Of a stretch of 64,000 bases of DNA, positions 38,505 to 49,651 are shown in pieces. This DNA comes from Ascidia mentula (lineage: Eukaryota > Chordata > Ascidiacea > Phlebobranchia > Ascidiidae). Position numbers and translations under genes: made by a program. Location: the NCBI GenBank assembly GCA_947561715.1, contig OX387202.1:10553001-10617000 (forward strand), given 5' to 3'. Under the pieces are notes generated by a model. The model did no database searches, was not told the DNA's origin, and saw only the letters and a list, made by a program, of their open reading frames with translations. Position 1 is the stretch's first letter, and each line of letters opens with the position of its first letter.

Positions 38505-38965
38505 CTTATTACTGAGTACTGCTCTTCTAGCAAAATTTAATTTATCGACGTTTCTCGACGGATGTTATGCAACAGCCTTTATCAGGAGATATGAAATGTA
38601 AATTAAGCAATGTGAACAATGTTGTGGCACATAAACAAAGAAAAAACGCTACAATAGAAAAGAAGAAGTGAAAAAACGATAAGAAAGGGCGAACACACCT
38701 GCACTATACAATTATCCACACGCGGGTTATCAATGTTTTTGGAGTGCGCAAGGTTTAACGGCAGAATTTCCTAGCAGGTGTCGGTACACTGGGGAAAACA
38801 GAGTTCGCTTTTTGTCATTGAGTGATGACGCATACGTATTAAGTTCAATTACTCCAAAAGCATCCTCTTGTACCTGTCGGACTCGCGTTCCAAGTAAACG
38901 TTCTTATGAAGTCCACCGAATAGCAGTATTCAGCAAAAACAACATGCCTGGCAGTGTCAGTAACA
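38505..38965 (-). mobile_element. Decayed Penelope-like element
   Basis: Same layout as the left arm of the element at 43183: GCTCTTCTAGCAAAA, then a CGACGTTTC...TTTATCAGG motif, a purine-rich stretch, and traces of the GIY-YIG C-terminal region on the minus strand. It ends with ATGCCTGGCAGTGTCAGTAACAA, the same tail as the 43183 element. The copy is old and non-coding. Confidence 0.6.
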
Positions 38966-39530
38966 ATATATGCACAGCATTCACTTCCATACCATATTTA
39001 CAAGAAGTTCCTGAACGGATATCTAAAATACTTAAATATATCAGCCAAACGCTATAATTGTAAATATGAACATAATTATATCAGCCAAACGAAACGTAAT
39101 CCGACGTTCCGAATCAAAAAGCACGATGTAGTTGCACGAAATATGGACCCTAATCAATCTAACCTATATCCATGTGCTTAACACCGATGCTTGACATTGA
39201 TTGATGTGCAAAAGTTATTAAACTAGAAATTATTTTAGCAGAACGGATGGTCCTCAGTAATTTGTCGTTATGTTGTTTCTGATATAAATATTTTGCCTAC
39301 AATTCTGCATCGTCAACATGACTAAAAAACATCGCGTTGGCGAAATATCCACATCAGAAACAATATAACGATAAATAAGGTTCTATCTTACATAACACTG
39401 CAGATGATTTATATTTCAACAGCCAACCCAACGTCATTTTTTGTACAAATATTTTTAGTTCATAGCAGGACAAACAATTAAAAAGATTTAAAAACCTCAT
39501 TATTGTCCAGCTTGTGTTTTCCGTACTTAC

Positions 39531-39640
39531 CATAAGAACATGTGCGTTGTTTTGACGATATCGAAGCCGCAGGACATTTTTTTTAAACTGCATATTGTCC
39601 CACGGGTAAGTGCGAAGAGTATCGTAAAAAAAACAATTCT
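39531..39640 (-). pseudogene. Sulfotransfer_4 exon relic 3
   Basis: The minus strand reads FYDTLRTYPWDNMQFKKNV and then a RLRYRQNNAHVLM stretch, almost the same as exon 46446-46552, and keeps the splice donor (ATG followed by GTAAGT). The neighbouring exons are absent. The exon itself is open. Confidence 0.7.
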
Positions 39641-40702
39641 TAACATAAAACACAATTTTTTTAAATTTTTGCCACAGAGATTTCGCGAATCGTAGAATTA
39701 GGCCCAACATAATAAAATAGTTATAATATACTCCAGAGCACTTGTTTTTCGTCAAAACCTGGTATGTACTCTTGAGTACTTTTGAGCACCACCAGTCATT
39801 TATTTTGTACTAAGTAAAAGTCAAAAGATGTCGCTCACGATAAAGTAGTGTCCACGGATTTTTGCCCTGGATGGTTCTAGTCCCGGTGTGGTAAAAACAA
39901 AAAAAAAATTGAAATATTTTTGGTAAACCTCAATTTGTTCGCTATATATGATATGCGATTTATATATTGTTTCACAAACAAACGCATACATTGAATACAC
40001 AGCAAATGGAATGCTCTGGGCATCGATATCGCTACAATTTACAGGAAATAATTTCCATAAAACTGAATATTGGTAAGAGCCTTTGAATCATCTGCATATG
40101 TTCAGAAAACACAACAAAGTTAAAGTCGCACATTCTAATTTAAACCAATTTTAAGAAGAAATAAAGCACGTCTAATTTTAATCACAATTTAGTTTAAAAA
40201 CTCTCTAATTTTAATTCTTAACGCCAAAGTGTGATTGTCTAAGTCTGATGACCTGTTCAGTAAGTTATTTCGGGCCACCTGTTTTTTGTTTTTGTGAGTT
40301 TTGTTTGTAGCTGTGTTAAAATTCTGAAACTTGAGCACATAATGTGTCCAACGTCAATATATATTTTTTTTAACTAAAATTTTTTAAAAGTGACGATTAT
40401 GTTTATTTACAAAACATATTTAATTAAATAACAACAAATCCGACGCAACTGACCAGTTAAAGTTCGGGTGATCAATCTTGATCGACGTGTTCGTCACCAA
40501 TGTTAACATGTACTCGTTTAAAAAATGATGTCTTACTGATTATTGCGTTACGTTATGTGCACAGTATCACAGTCGTACTGTAGTGTTCATTCTCACTAAT
40601 TCGTCCAAACCCTGACGCAGTGTGATTGGCGTCATCATTAAAATGGCATCACGTCAGTTGTGACAATACCTGTTCGAGATGTCGAAATATCTTTGAATTG
40701 CG

Positions 40703-41212
40703 TTGAGCGCACCGGGAAATGCTGCTCGATGCTTGAATTCTGAACATCACGTCTACCCAATTAAACCTAAACCATGTTTCTCCAACACAAACTATTGCTG
40801 GACAGTCAGACAACACTTAAAATCCATGTTAAAAGATTTTTGGTTAAAGATCAGTACAAATCACATGAATGGAATTATTGACTTTGCGGATAGCTTGGTA
40901 TAACCATTATTATAACGATACATTTTGATTATGTTTTACATCAACTAAAGTATTGTGAAAAACGATTCATTAACCTTTCTTTTGACATAGGTAGCTAAAA
41001 AGAGTGTTTCATTTCCTAGTTTGATTTTGATGGTAGTAAAAAATTCAATGGACATACGGATTCTTCTATGCCCCGGGGATAACTCATATCATGCTGAGAA
41101 AGCGATCGCGGGAATAAAAGCACCTGGCAGACTAACACCTCACAAACTTTTTTCTTTTTTTTATCCTTTCTTTGCCATGATGAAGTCGGCGACTCTGCAT
41201 CCGGTCAAATAA
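40703..41212 (+). other. Possible two-exon coding remnant, conserved in both ZF flanks
   Basis: An open stretch at about 40703-40897 (ending ...GIIDFADSL) is followed by GTATAACC and, after a CTTTTGACATAG acceptor, by a second open stretch at 40991-41212 in the same phase (VAKKSVSFPSLILMVV). The copy at 50837-51330 is open over most of the same frame, and an 18-nt difference between them keeps the frame. I do not recognise the protein, no initiator ATG is evident, and many differences change residues. It could be non-coding or a gene relic. Confidence 0.25.
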
Positions 41213-41755
41213 ATGCTAGGTCAGCAGTGAAAAGGAAATAAATGAGAAGATTTTTTCGTAAGAGATGTTGGTTGTGTAAGTTTATTTTTGAGAATATGAG
41301 TTCTGAACATTTATTTGGAATGAGGGTGTATACAGGTTGACTCGAGTACATTCGATGCAAGAGAATAATTTTTGGCGTGAAGTTTTTTTTTTAAATTTGC
41401 GTTTTGCGCATTCGTACCAGTGTAGACAGTGTGATTTGTCCCACGTCCCACTGATTTCAGAAAAGGGGAGTTCAATTTGCCAAATCATATCTCGCAGTGG
41501 GAATGGATAGGAAAGCCTATTACTGTAATGTATGCTGCATGGAAAATGCACAACTGCGCCTCCTTCAGAAATAGCATTGTAAATAAACGAAATTTCTACG
41601 CTAATTCACATAATTATTATAATGAGTAAGTTAATGAAAACGGCATTTAGAATTGACAATGTTAAATTGTGTAATTCAGAAACAAGCATATACGAATTTG
41701 TATTTAAACAAATGTTTTGTATATGTTCATATTGTGTAATCCAGACGTTGCAATA

Positions 41756-42915
41756 ATGGCCTAAATTCAGGAAAAATGTAATGGTAAGAATATGTTTGGC
41801 GTACATTGTTTAAAACTACTGAAAAAAAATATTTAACACAAACACTTCTAGCAACGAATCTTGGCGACTCCCATGAACAAAGTTCATCGTCCAACAGTTA
41901 TACTCATCATGATGAAGAAATATGTAAGAAACAAAGCCCTGACTAAAAACAAAGAAAAGAGGAGCTACGGATAGAAACCCAAGATAAAATTGTCGCAACA
42001 ACGTCAGAAATGGAAACATACTCTGATGGTGATTTTGATCAAATTAATGTTCCCGAAACACGGATTAATAAAAACCAAACAGTAAGCTGGGAAATTAATT
42101 CGGAAGATTCAATTCATTTCGAAGTATCCGACAATGCATCAGATGAGCCAGCTCCTGGAACTTCCAAAATAAACGAAGAAATGACTTCCGAGCGAAAATC
42201 CAAACGAACAAAAACAAAGGGGTTGAAGGATGGAAAGCACAAATGTGATTTATGCAATAAGTTTTACAGCAGCAAACCTTCGCTGAATATCCACCGTCGC
42301 ATTATTCACAAACAATTTTGGACAGACCGATGTAAAATATGTGAGAAGACTTTCTACTACAAGCAGGCCTTCAAAGACCACATGGACCTGCATTTAGGTG
42401 TGAAGTCACACCGTTGCGATATTTGCGAAAAATCCTACACCCACGTTTCCAGTCTTAACTCGCACATTAATGTGGTTCACCACAAGCAAAAACCTCACGA
42501 ATGTAAGTTGTGCGGAAAGAGTTTCCCATATAAATCTGTACTTCGAACTCACATGAGATCTCATACCGGCGAGACGCCATATTCGTGCCCTGTGTGCGAT
42601 AAAAAGTTCAAACATTCCAATCATATGAAGCGACATATTGACCACTTCCACCTGGGGAAATCTGTTAAAGCAAGGAAAGTATATCCAAAGTACAACCAGA
42701 ACCAAGAATTCAGGTGCCAAATATGCGATAAAATCTACACTAGGAAGGCACACTTAGATATTCATGTCCAGGCCGTTCACTACATGCTTAAGCCACATGC
42801 CTGTCCTATTTGTGGAAGGTGTTTCGCCACCACATCATCACGAAATTCCCACACAAAAACACATGACAAGAAGGTCAAGAGGAAAGCATTGGTAATTTCT
42901 AAATCAAGAAAATAA
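41756..42915 (+). pseudogene. ZF-B: zinc-finger copy with two early stop codons
   Basis: Same layout as ZF-A: exon 1 is 41756-41783, the intron 41784-41851 and exon 2 41852-42915. The third codon is TAA (41762-41764, CAA in ZF-A) and a second in-frame TAA lies at 41944-41946. From the ATG at 42010 the frame is open, with all seven fingers intact (301 residues). A shorter protein from that internal ATG is possible, so loss of function is likely but not certain. Confidence 0.75.
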
Positions 42916-43465
42916 ATTGTGATATCCCCTGATTACCTGTTTGGTAAATATTTAAAGCTAAGTTGTTTCTTTGAAATATGGGTAAAACAACGTGTTACAA
43001 GTGAGTAGTCACCATCAATTCTGTCACTCCAATCAATAATGTATTTGCGATGCAGTATTCTCAATGTTTAAAATAAGTTTTCCTTTTAAGTTTTTTTCCG
43101 TAGTTCTGTACATAAATGTTAGCTTTGAGTGAAATATTTCATTTATTACTATAGGTATAACCCGCAAGTCTTGAAATTAGCTGTAATTAAAAGCTCTTCT
43201 GGCAAAAGAAAAACTTGTTAGATCGACGTTTCGGTTGTTATACAACAAACCTTCATCAGGATAATGAAGTAAAAACGCCCACACGGTGATAAATATTCAC
43301 GCGCGCATAAAGCAAAAAAGGCAAAAAAGGGCAAAAAAGGCGAAGGAAACAACACAAGCTAGGAAGCGGGGAGGGGGGGAAAACACCAACAATAGAAAAT
43401 GCGCGTCAACAGGACGAAACCGAGGTCTAAAGCATAGCGCCTCGAGGTGCGCAAGACCATAACGT

Positions 43466-43882
43466 TCAACCAGGGGGCATGTCGTGCAGACCGTTTATCA
43501 AATTGCGATAAACGGGTGGAAAGAAGGTTTCCCTCTTATCATTAAGTGCGAACCCATGTTCGTTTATATGAACAGACTCGATGAACATCCTCTTGTATCT
43601 GTCCTTTTCCCGGTCCAGAATTATTGTGTTCTCAAAATTAACCGTGTGTCCTGTTGCTGCAACATGTTGCGACAATGCCGTCCCTGCCACCTTATTGGGC
43701 TTGCCAACATCCCGTTGATGTTCCTTTAGACGTGTTCGTAGGGCGCGACCCGTCTCACCAATGTACACCTTCTCACACCCTCCACATGGAATGCGGTATA
43801 CTACCCCTCTAGCATCTAGCGTACCACCAGCGCGATCTTTAGGATGCGATACCAAGGAGCGTAGTGTAACCGCAGGACGCAA
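43466..43882 (-). CDS. GIY-YIG endonuclease domain of the Penelope-like element
   Basis: An open frame of 138 residues. It contains GVVYRIPCGGCEKVYIGETG, the GIY and YIG strands with the CX2C insert typical of Penelope-like elements, then the conserved Arg and the RLKEH helix, ALSQHVAATGH, and ILDREKDRYKRMFIES with the catalytic-type glutamate. In these elements the domain nicks target DNA for reverse transcription. The reverse transcriptase normally fused upstream is missing, so this is a C-terminal fragment. Its last third lies in the left inverted arm. Confidence 0.8.
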   Translation of the reverse strand: MRPAVTLRSLVSHPKDRAGGTLDARGVVYRIPCGGCEKVYIGETGRALRTRLKEHQRDVGKPNKVAGTALSQHVAATGHTVNFENTIILDREKDRYKRMFIESVHINEHGFALNDKRETFFPPVYRNLINGLHDMPPG

Positions 43883-44245
43883 TAATTCTGGACCGGGAAA
43901 AGGACAGATACAAGAGGATGTTCATCGAGTCTGTTCATATAAACGAACATGGGTTCGCACTTAATGATAAGAGGGAAACCTTCTTTCCACCCGTTTATCG
44001 CAATTTGATAAACGGTCTGCACGACATGCCCCCTGGTTGAACGTTATGGTCTTGCGCACCTCGAGGCGCTATGCTTTAGACCTCGGTTTCGTCCTGTTGA
44101 CGCGCATTTTCTATTATTGGTGTTTTCCCCCCCTCCCCGCTTCCTAGCTTGTGTTGTTTCCTTCGCCTTTTTTGCCCTTTTTTGCCTTTTTTGCTTTATG
44201 CGCGCGTGAATATTTATCACCGTGTGGGCGTTTTTACTTCATTAT

Positions 44246-44290
44246 CCTGATGAAGGTTTGTTGTATAACAACCGAAACGTCGATCTAACA
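44246..44290 (+). ncRNA. Hammerhead-ribozyme-like core in the right arm (mirrored at 43216-43260, minus)
   Basis: CTGATGA is followed by a hairpin with GGTT and AACC at its base, then GAAAC. These are the conserved core boxes of hammerhead ribozymes, which are known in Penelope-like pseudo-LTRs. I could not place helices I and III or the cleavage site with confidence, so activity is uncertain. Confidence 0.4.
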
Positions 44291-44439
44291 AGTTTTTCTT
44301 TTGCCAGAAGAGCTTTTAATTACAAATAGTATGCCTGGCAGCGTTAGCAACAAACTTGAAATTAGCTTTCTAGTGCAAATTTTATTACATTGCTATTGTG
44401 CAATTTTTAACAATTGTTTATGTTTGTTCATTGTCCTTG

Positions 44440-44765
44440 GAATGCATATGAGACCTCATACAGACGAGAAATCTTATTCGTGCAATGTATACGATAAAAA
44501 TTATAAACATTCCAATATATTTACCGCATACACCTGGGAAAAACCATTAAGCAGATGCAGAACACAGAATTCAAGTGTAATATATGCGACAAAATATACA
44601 CCAGGAAGAACTTTTTACACAAACATGCACATGTTGTACACTACATGCTTGTTCTATTTATTAGGGTGTTTTCGGCACCAAATCATCACAAAATTCCCAC
44701 TCTAAATCCACGACAAAATTACCAAAAGAAAAATATCACTCTGGTTTCTCTTAACACGCATAAAT
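44440..44765 (+). pseudogene. Decayed zinc-finger fragment downstream of ZF-B
   Basis: Counterpart of 1735-2000. It keeps a little more of the fingers (GMHMRPHTDEKSYSCNV, then DKNYKHSNIF, then CNICDKIYTRKNFL in another frame). It is not an intact gene. Confidence 0.7.
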
Positions 44766-45035
44766 TTTTCTGAGGTATACTCTGTTCTGCGAGTCGTTTC
44801 TGTATATTAATATTCTGGTTGGTTAAGGAAAGTGTTCAAAGGACTTTACCATATCATTTGGAACCCCTTTCGAGACGAGAATTGCTAACCGTTATATGAA
44901 AGTGCAGAGGAGGCTTGAGGTCACTTGTTTAGTTAGCCCGGCCCTTTTTAGGGCTACCATATTGCTTTGTAGTAGTGGTGAGCGGCAAGTGGCCAGCGTG
45001 TCTTTCATTTTTTTTACACACAATTTTGTTACGAG

Positions 45036-45894
45036 ATGGATTTTGCCAGAGCTGTAGCCGGGCCAAGTGTGGCGGCTCTTTCTGTGTCAGGAACTGATCC
45101 GTTCGATACAGACGAGAATCTTGAAGTGGACGCACGCTTTAATCCGGGCCTAAAACGTCCAGAAATACACCTACTGTTGCGCAAGTTGAATGTTCGCTGG
45201 TAAAATATTTTTCAATTCCCTAATGGCAGGGTAAAATTTTTTTGCCCGACTATGGAGAAAACCCGAAGTTTAGTCATGATCTTAAGTGCTAGTGACAAAC
45301 CGGTTTATGCAACCGCGCACTGCGAGAATGAGATGCCCCTGCTTCGCGAAGCACGTAGCAGACCGTAAACGGGCCGCAGCTGAAAAAGGTGGCAACACCG
45401 ACGATAACGCGCAGAACGTACAAGCCGACGCGGACCCCCCCGCAGAAGGCAAAGATAAGAAGGCGCCAGAGGCGAAAGCGCACGACACCTGTGCACCTGC
45501 ATGTGCCAGATACGACAACTGACGTCACCGATAACATTGAGTCAGGTGTAAATTGTCAGGTGACCGACGCCCCTCCGTAAACTGTGGCGACTGACGTCAC
45601 ACCTGGTCAATGCAAAGAAGTGACTGCTGACGTCGGTGACTCTGCGTCGCCGACTGTGACGGCTGACGTCACCCAAAGCGGCGCGAAGCCATCAGAGGCG
45701 CAACCCTCTAGCGCTACAACGGTACTCGTGCAAGGCCAACTGAAGACACCAGAGTCGGTGCTTCACAGCATGCCAAAGCCAGTGCTGGCTAACACCGCCC
45801 CAACCCAAACCAACAGCGTGCAACCACCTCCATCAGCAACATCCACCCCCAAGTCAAACCTCAACGAAGGCGAAACGCCTGGCTCAAGAATCCC
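45036..45894 (+). mobile_element. LINE fragment B (ORF1 with internal deletion)
   Basis: It starts like LINE A (MDFARAVAGPSVAALSV at 45036) but lacks the 604-bp insertion and has an in-frame stop soon after (LNVRW then TAA). It continues through the Thr/Val/Pro-rich second half of ORF1 (45584-45870, nearly the same as 54092-54378 in LINE C). At 45871 it jumps to 24 bases identical to 55684-55707 in LINE C, a deletion of about 1.3 kb that removes the endonuclease region. The LINE match ends at about 45894. Confidence 0.75.
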
Positions 45895-45901
45895 CGTGAA
45901 A

Positions 45902-45990
45902 CCACTGAGTTCCAGTGGCTCAGTTGGTAGGGCGTTGGGACTGGATAGCCCACGGTCGTAAGTTTAAACATTACCGGGAACTTGATTTTT
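45902..45990 (+). repeat. tRNA-like sequence, probably a SINE head
   Basis: AGTGGCTCAGTTGGTAGGGC matches a polymerase III A box and D arm. GTTGGGACTGGATAGCCCA can form an anticodon-like stem and loop, and GGTCGTAAGTTTAAAC fits a worn B box and T arm. A small hairpin (CCACTG and CAGTGG) precedes it. The T stem has a mismatch and no acceptor stem is convincing, so this is not a working tRNA gene. It joins directly to the end of LINE fragment B. Confidence 0.55.
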
Positions 45991-46095
45991 CAGATCTCGC
46001 TCCGACTTGTCGGGAAAAGTGGCGGACCCAGCTTAGCTGCAACGCCTTGGCTGCGAAGCCCGTGTACCTTAATTACAAATATAGCCTACTTTCAG

Positions 46096-47030
46096 CTCGT
46101 TTTTACCGTACGAGACGAGGACAAGTGGCTTGCAAGCACCAAGACTCTGATTCAAACAAAAAACAACAGTCGTGTTCGGAAACTGCTTTACACCATCACC
46201 TTGACTGGTCGCAGATTCCATTTGTTTTGTAAAAAGTATGGTAAGTAATGTCATGGTTTTCTATGAATCTGTTTGTTAAGTCAACGACGACATACTGTAT
46301 GGTCGTTTGATTGTAATCTGATGTTTTGCGCAGTTATTTGGGGCCGTGGATGTGTTTTGATGAGGAACTGCGAATTCTTAATCACATTATTAGTTAAACC
46401 GATCTTCTGTTGCAAGAATGTTAAGAACTGTTGTTTTATGTTAAGATTTGTTGTTTTACGATACTCTTCGCACTTACCCGTGGGACAACATGCAGTTTAA
46501 AGAAAATGTCCTGCGGCTTCGATATCGTGAACATAACGCACATGTTCTTGTGGTAAGTATAGAAAAAACTGAGATATTTTAAAACTTGATATTTTCCCTC
46601 TTACTAACTAACAATAGGTTCCAAAAGACGTTAGGTTAGCTGTACAAATATAAATCAATTGCATTGTGTTCAACATGATATAGCCTAAAAAATACTGACG
46701 TCATACTATATCTATTTTTTAGTACGTTGTTGGTTTGTTAATGTACAAAAGTAATTGGAATTTCCCTTAAAAAACACAAGTTTTTTTTAGAACACCCCCA
46801 AGGACAAACTGTTGGTATTTCAACCAAGCCACGGTTGGGAACCACTTTGCAAATTTCTAAACATGGAAATTCCGTCAGTTAAATTTCCGCACGTCAACAA
46901 GGGTTTCTCGTGGTATGACGAAATGTTGCAAAGTCACCCGGTCGGAAAACGGATGAAACGTGAAGCTTTTTTGCTGGCGGGATGTTTAACATGTGTGTTT
47001 TCAATGATCACATTTTACTTTTTTGCGTGA
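46096..47030 (+). pseudogene. 3' exons of a Sulfotransfer_4-family protein (5' part missing)
   Basis: Three exons join cleanly: 46096-46240, 46446-46552 and 46791-47030 (163 residues to TGA). The first gives LVFTVRDEDKW, the family's ILTVRD-x-x-W motif. The second gives FYDTLRTYPWDN and NAHVLV. The third gives KDKLLVFQPSHGWEPLCKFL, a strong family signature, then FPHVN and a C-terminal membrane segment (FLLAGCLTCVFSMITFYFF). Donors are GTAAGTAA and GTAAGTAT. The P-loop region that would bind the sulfate donor PAPS is not in the window; LINE and SINE debris lies directly upstream. It may be the end of a gene cut by rearrangement, or retrotransposons may sit in a long intron. Confidence 0.75.
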
Positions 47031-48199
47031 GTTTGGCCTTGGCATGTATTGTAAGGTCGGTGATTGATTTTAGCGTAACTTGCCCGTTCACAATTTGTCA
47101 ATGCCTATATATCAGGATTATGGCGAAAGCAATTTAATGTAACGTCAGATTACGTTTCGTCTGGCCGATATAAACAGTGCCGCAATCATGGCAAGGTATT
47201 TGGTAAACTACAGACCATTTGAAAAATGGAATTACGGTCTTTTTGCGTTAAATGCTGCTTTTGATTCATTTATATTTATTAAGAAATTGAATTGACATAA
47301 AAGTTTGGTTTGTTGTAAGCGAATTAGGAGAGTTCAAATGTGCCGTGACCCCAAAAAGGTTAGAATATTCCTGCTTCATAGCAACATTTTTTACTGCATA
47401 CTGATTTAGGCGTAAGTAGAATTAAGATCGCAGCAAAATAAAACAGAATGTGCTCTTTATGGAAAGGTGTGCGTTCTTTTAGGCATTTTTCAAAATTATA
47501 TCGGGATACTTGACCAAAAATACGGTTTCGAAACACTGTCTAAAACAGGTTGCCATTCGATAATTCATTTAACTACCTCGAAGAAACCTGTTGCTGGTGT
47601 TTAAGTAACCGGAAGTTAAAGTTTAGCATATAATTTAGTTTTTCCCACGGTACAAACTCGACTGCTGTACCCTGATTTAAACCAAAGGATGGTGGAACCA
47701 AGTTTCTGTGTCGTTACATATTTACATAATCTTGTTTTGGTAACAAGTGTTTGTCAACTGGATCACTGGGCACGTAAATCAGAATACTCAAACCTATGAC
47801 CACGGAACCAAGACTTTACCATCATTTCCAATTAAGTCATTGTGCAGAGTTGAATGATTTGAAAAAAACAAAGGACTTGGAGGCTATAATAAAATAGTTC
47901 CAATGCCGGGTTGCATATTATCAACTTAAAAATGAGACTAATACTGTCTCACAACAAACCAGGTATGTTAATTCTGATAGGTATTTATTAGTGATGTCTT
48001 GAGCCGGATCCGGGTACCCGAACCCGGCCGGATAATACACTTAATTTTACCGGATAGTTGGGAAAGAATTTTTGTCCTAAAAACGGACAAACATTTTGCA
48101 AATTACTCGTTTTTGGGACCCAGTTGTAGCGCTTCTAGGAAAAGGCGCTTCGTGCGATCCACCTCATTTTCAAAAACCTTATTGGACAAGGTGGTCATC
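47031..48199. other. Intergenic sequence without recognised gene
   Basis: AT-rich and apparently unique in the window. The one oddity is a GC-rich island at 48001-48036 made of overlapping palindromes (CCGGATCCGG and GGGTACCC). No open frame is convincing. Confidence 0.5.
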
Positions 48200-48644
48200 A
48201 GAAACAAAATGCAAGGTTGCAGGACACAATGGATTTAATTTGCATTGATGTAATTTCGTTGAGGAGAAAAAACTGTTTTCACACAAACTTTGGCCAGTTT
48301 GGGTTTTGTAATGATGTAAACAGTGTCCAACCTGCAATAAACTTTTCCCTAAAAACACAACATATCCAGGATTTATCATTCTTGGGCGGAAATGTCACAG
48401 CACAACCGGACGGAAAACTTACCCTTTCTATTTTTAACAAGCCTTCACACACAAACCGCTACTTACAATGCACGTCTAACGTCCCACCAAAAAATAAAGT
48501 TGAAATTTGATCTATATAACGGAGCTCCTATACACATAAGCGATCTAGAGGGCTGAACATGGACATATCGGGACTCTTTAAAGCTCAAAAAGATTCCATC
48601 TAACCTAAATCTTACACCCCTCATATACAACAAACCAACACCAA

Positions 48645-49090
48645 ACATACACAACATTATTGCTTAATACTGCTCTTCTAGCAAAATTTATTTTATCGAC
48701 GTTTCGGCTTTTATGCAACATCCTTCATCAGGAGGTATGAAGTGTAAATTAAGCAATGTGGACAATGTTGTGGCACAAAAACAAAGAAAAAACGATGCAA
48801 TAGTAAAGAAGAAGTGAAAAAACGATAATAAAGGGCGAACACACCTGCACTATACAATTACCCACACGCGGGTTATCATGGTTTTTGGAGTGCGCGAGGT
48901 TTAACGGCACAATTTTCCAGGTGTCGGTACACTGGGGGAAACAGAGTTTGCATTTTGTCATTGAGTGATGATGCATACGTATTAAGTTCAATGACTCCAA
49001 AAACATCCTCTTGTACCTGTCGGACTCGCGTTCAAAGCAAACGTTCTTATGAAGTCCACCGAATAGCAGTATTCAGCAAAACAATATGCC
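48645..49090 (-). mobile_element. Decayed Penelope-like element, duplicate of 38505-38965
   Basis: It keeps the CGACGTTTCGGC...CCTTCATCAGG motif and traces of the GIY-YIG C-terminal region on the minus strand (RMFLESLNL beside RMFIESVHI in the 43183 element). It was copied with the flanking duplication and is not a separate insertion. Confidence 0.6.
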
Positions 49091-49651
49091 TGGCAGTGTC
49101 AGTAACCACATATGCACAGCTTTTCACTTCCATACCATATTTACAAGAAGTTTCTGAACGGATATCTAAAATACGTAAATATATCAGCCAAACGCTATAA
49201 ATGTAAGTATAAACATAATTATATCATCCAAACGAAACGTAATCCGACGTTCCGAATCAAAAAGCACCATGTAGCAGCACGGAATATGGACCCTAATCAA
49301 TCTAACCTAGATCCATATGCTTGACACCGATGCTTGACATCGACTGATGTGCAAAAGTGCAAAAGTTATTAAACTAGAAACTATTTTAGCAGAACGGTTG
49401 GTTGTCGTTGTGTTGTTTCTGATATATATGTTTTGCCTACATCAACATCACTAAAAAACACCGAAAATATCCATATCAGAAACAATATAACGATAAATAA
49501 GGTTCTATCTTACATAACACTGCAGATGATTTATATTTCAACAGCCAACCCAACGTCATTTTTCGTACAAATATTTTTAGTTCATAGCAGGACAAACAAT
49601 TGAAAAGTTTTAAAAATCTTAGTATTGTCCTGTTGTATTTTCCGTACTTAC

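Larger units (their letters stand above)
38090..41755. repeat. ZF-B upstream flank, duplicated at 48200-51871
   Basis: A mostly non-coding segment of about 3.7 kb. It holds a Penelope-like relic (38505-38965), the spacer block of 38990-39690 with a sulfotransferase exon relic, the first part of block R (39780-39900), and a pair of conserved open stretches (40703-41212). The second copy lies about 10.1 kb away in the same orientation. Confidence 0.65.
43183..44323. repeat. 443-bp inverted repeat arms
   Basis: Left arm 43183-43625 and right arm 43881-44323 are reverse complements. Paired coordinates sum to 87506 at every point checked, so the alignment has no gaps, and I noticed one base difference. 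The DNA or RNA could form a long hairpin with a 255-nt loop. Confidence 0.88.
43183..44354 (-). mobile_element. Penelope-like element with inverted arms and 13-bp target duplication
   Basis: The element interrupts the ZF-B 3' flank. The uninterrupted site is seen after ZF-A and ZF-C. CTTGAAATTAGCT stands on both sides (43170-43182 and 44355-44367), as expected for a target-site duplication. The element is 1172 bp: a 443-bp arm (43183-43625), a 255-bp centre, the inverted arm (43881-44323) and a 31-bp tail with ATGCCTGGCAGCGTTAGCAA. The only protein domain is a GIY-YIG endonuclease; reverse transcriptase is absent. Penelope-like elements are known to carry inverted or tandem pseudo-LTRs and heavy truncation. 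Confidence 0.82.

Noticed and set aside
43466-43882. The GIY-YIG frame as a host DNA-repair gene
   Set aside because: The CX2C insert, the inverted arms and the target duplication identify a Penelope-like element fragment.
45911-45985. A functional tRNA gene
   Set aside because: A- and B-box-like motifs are present, but the T stem is mismatched and no acceptor stem forms, so a SINE or tRNA relic is more likely.
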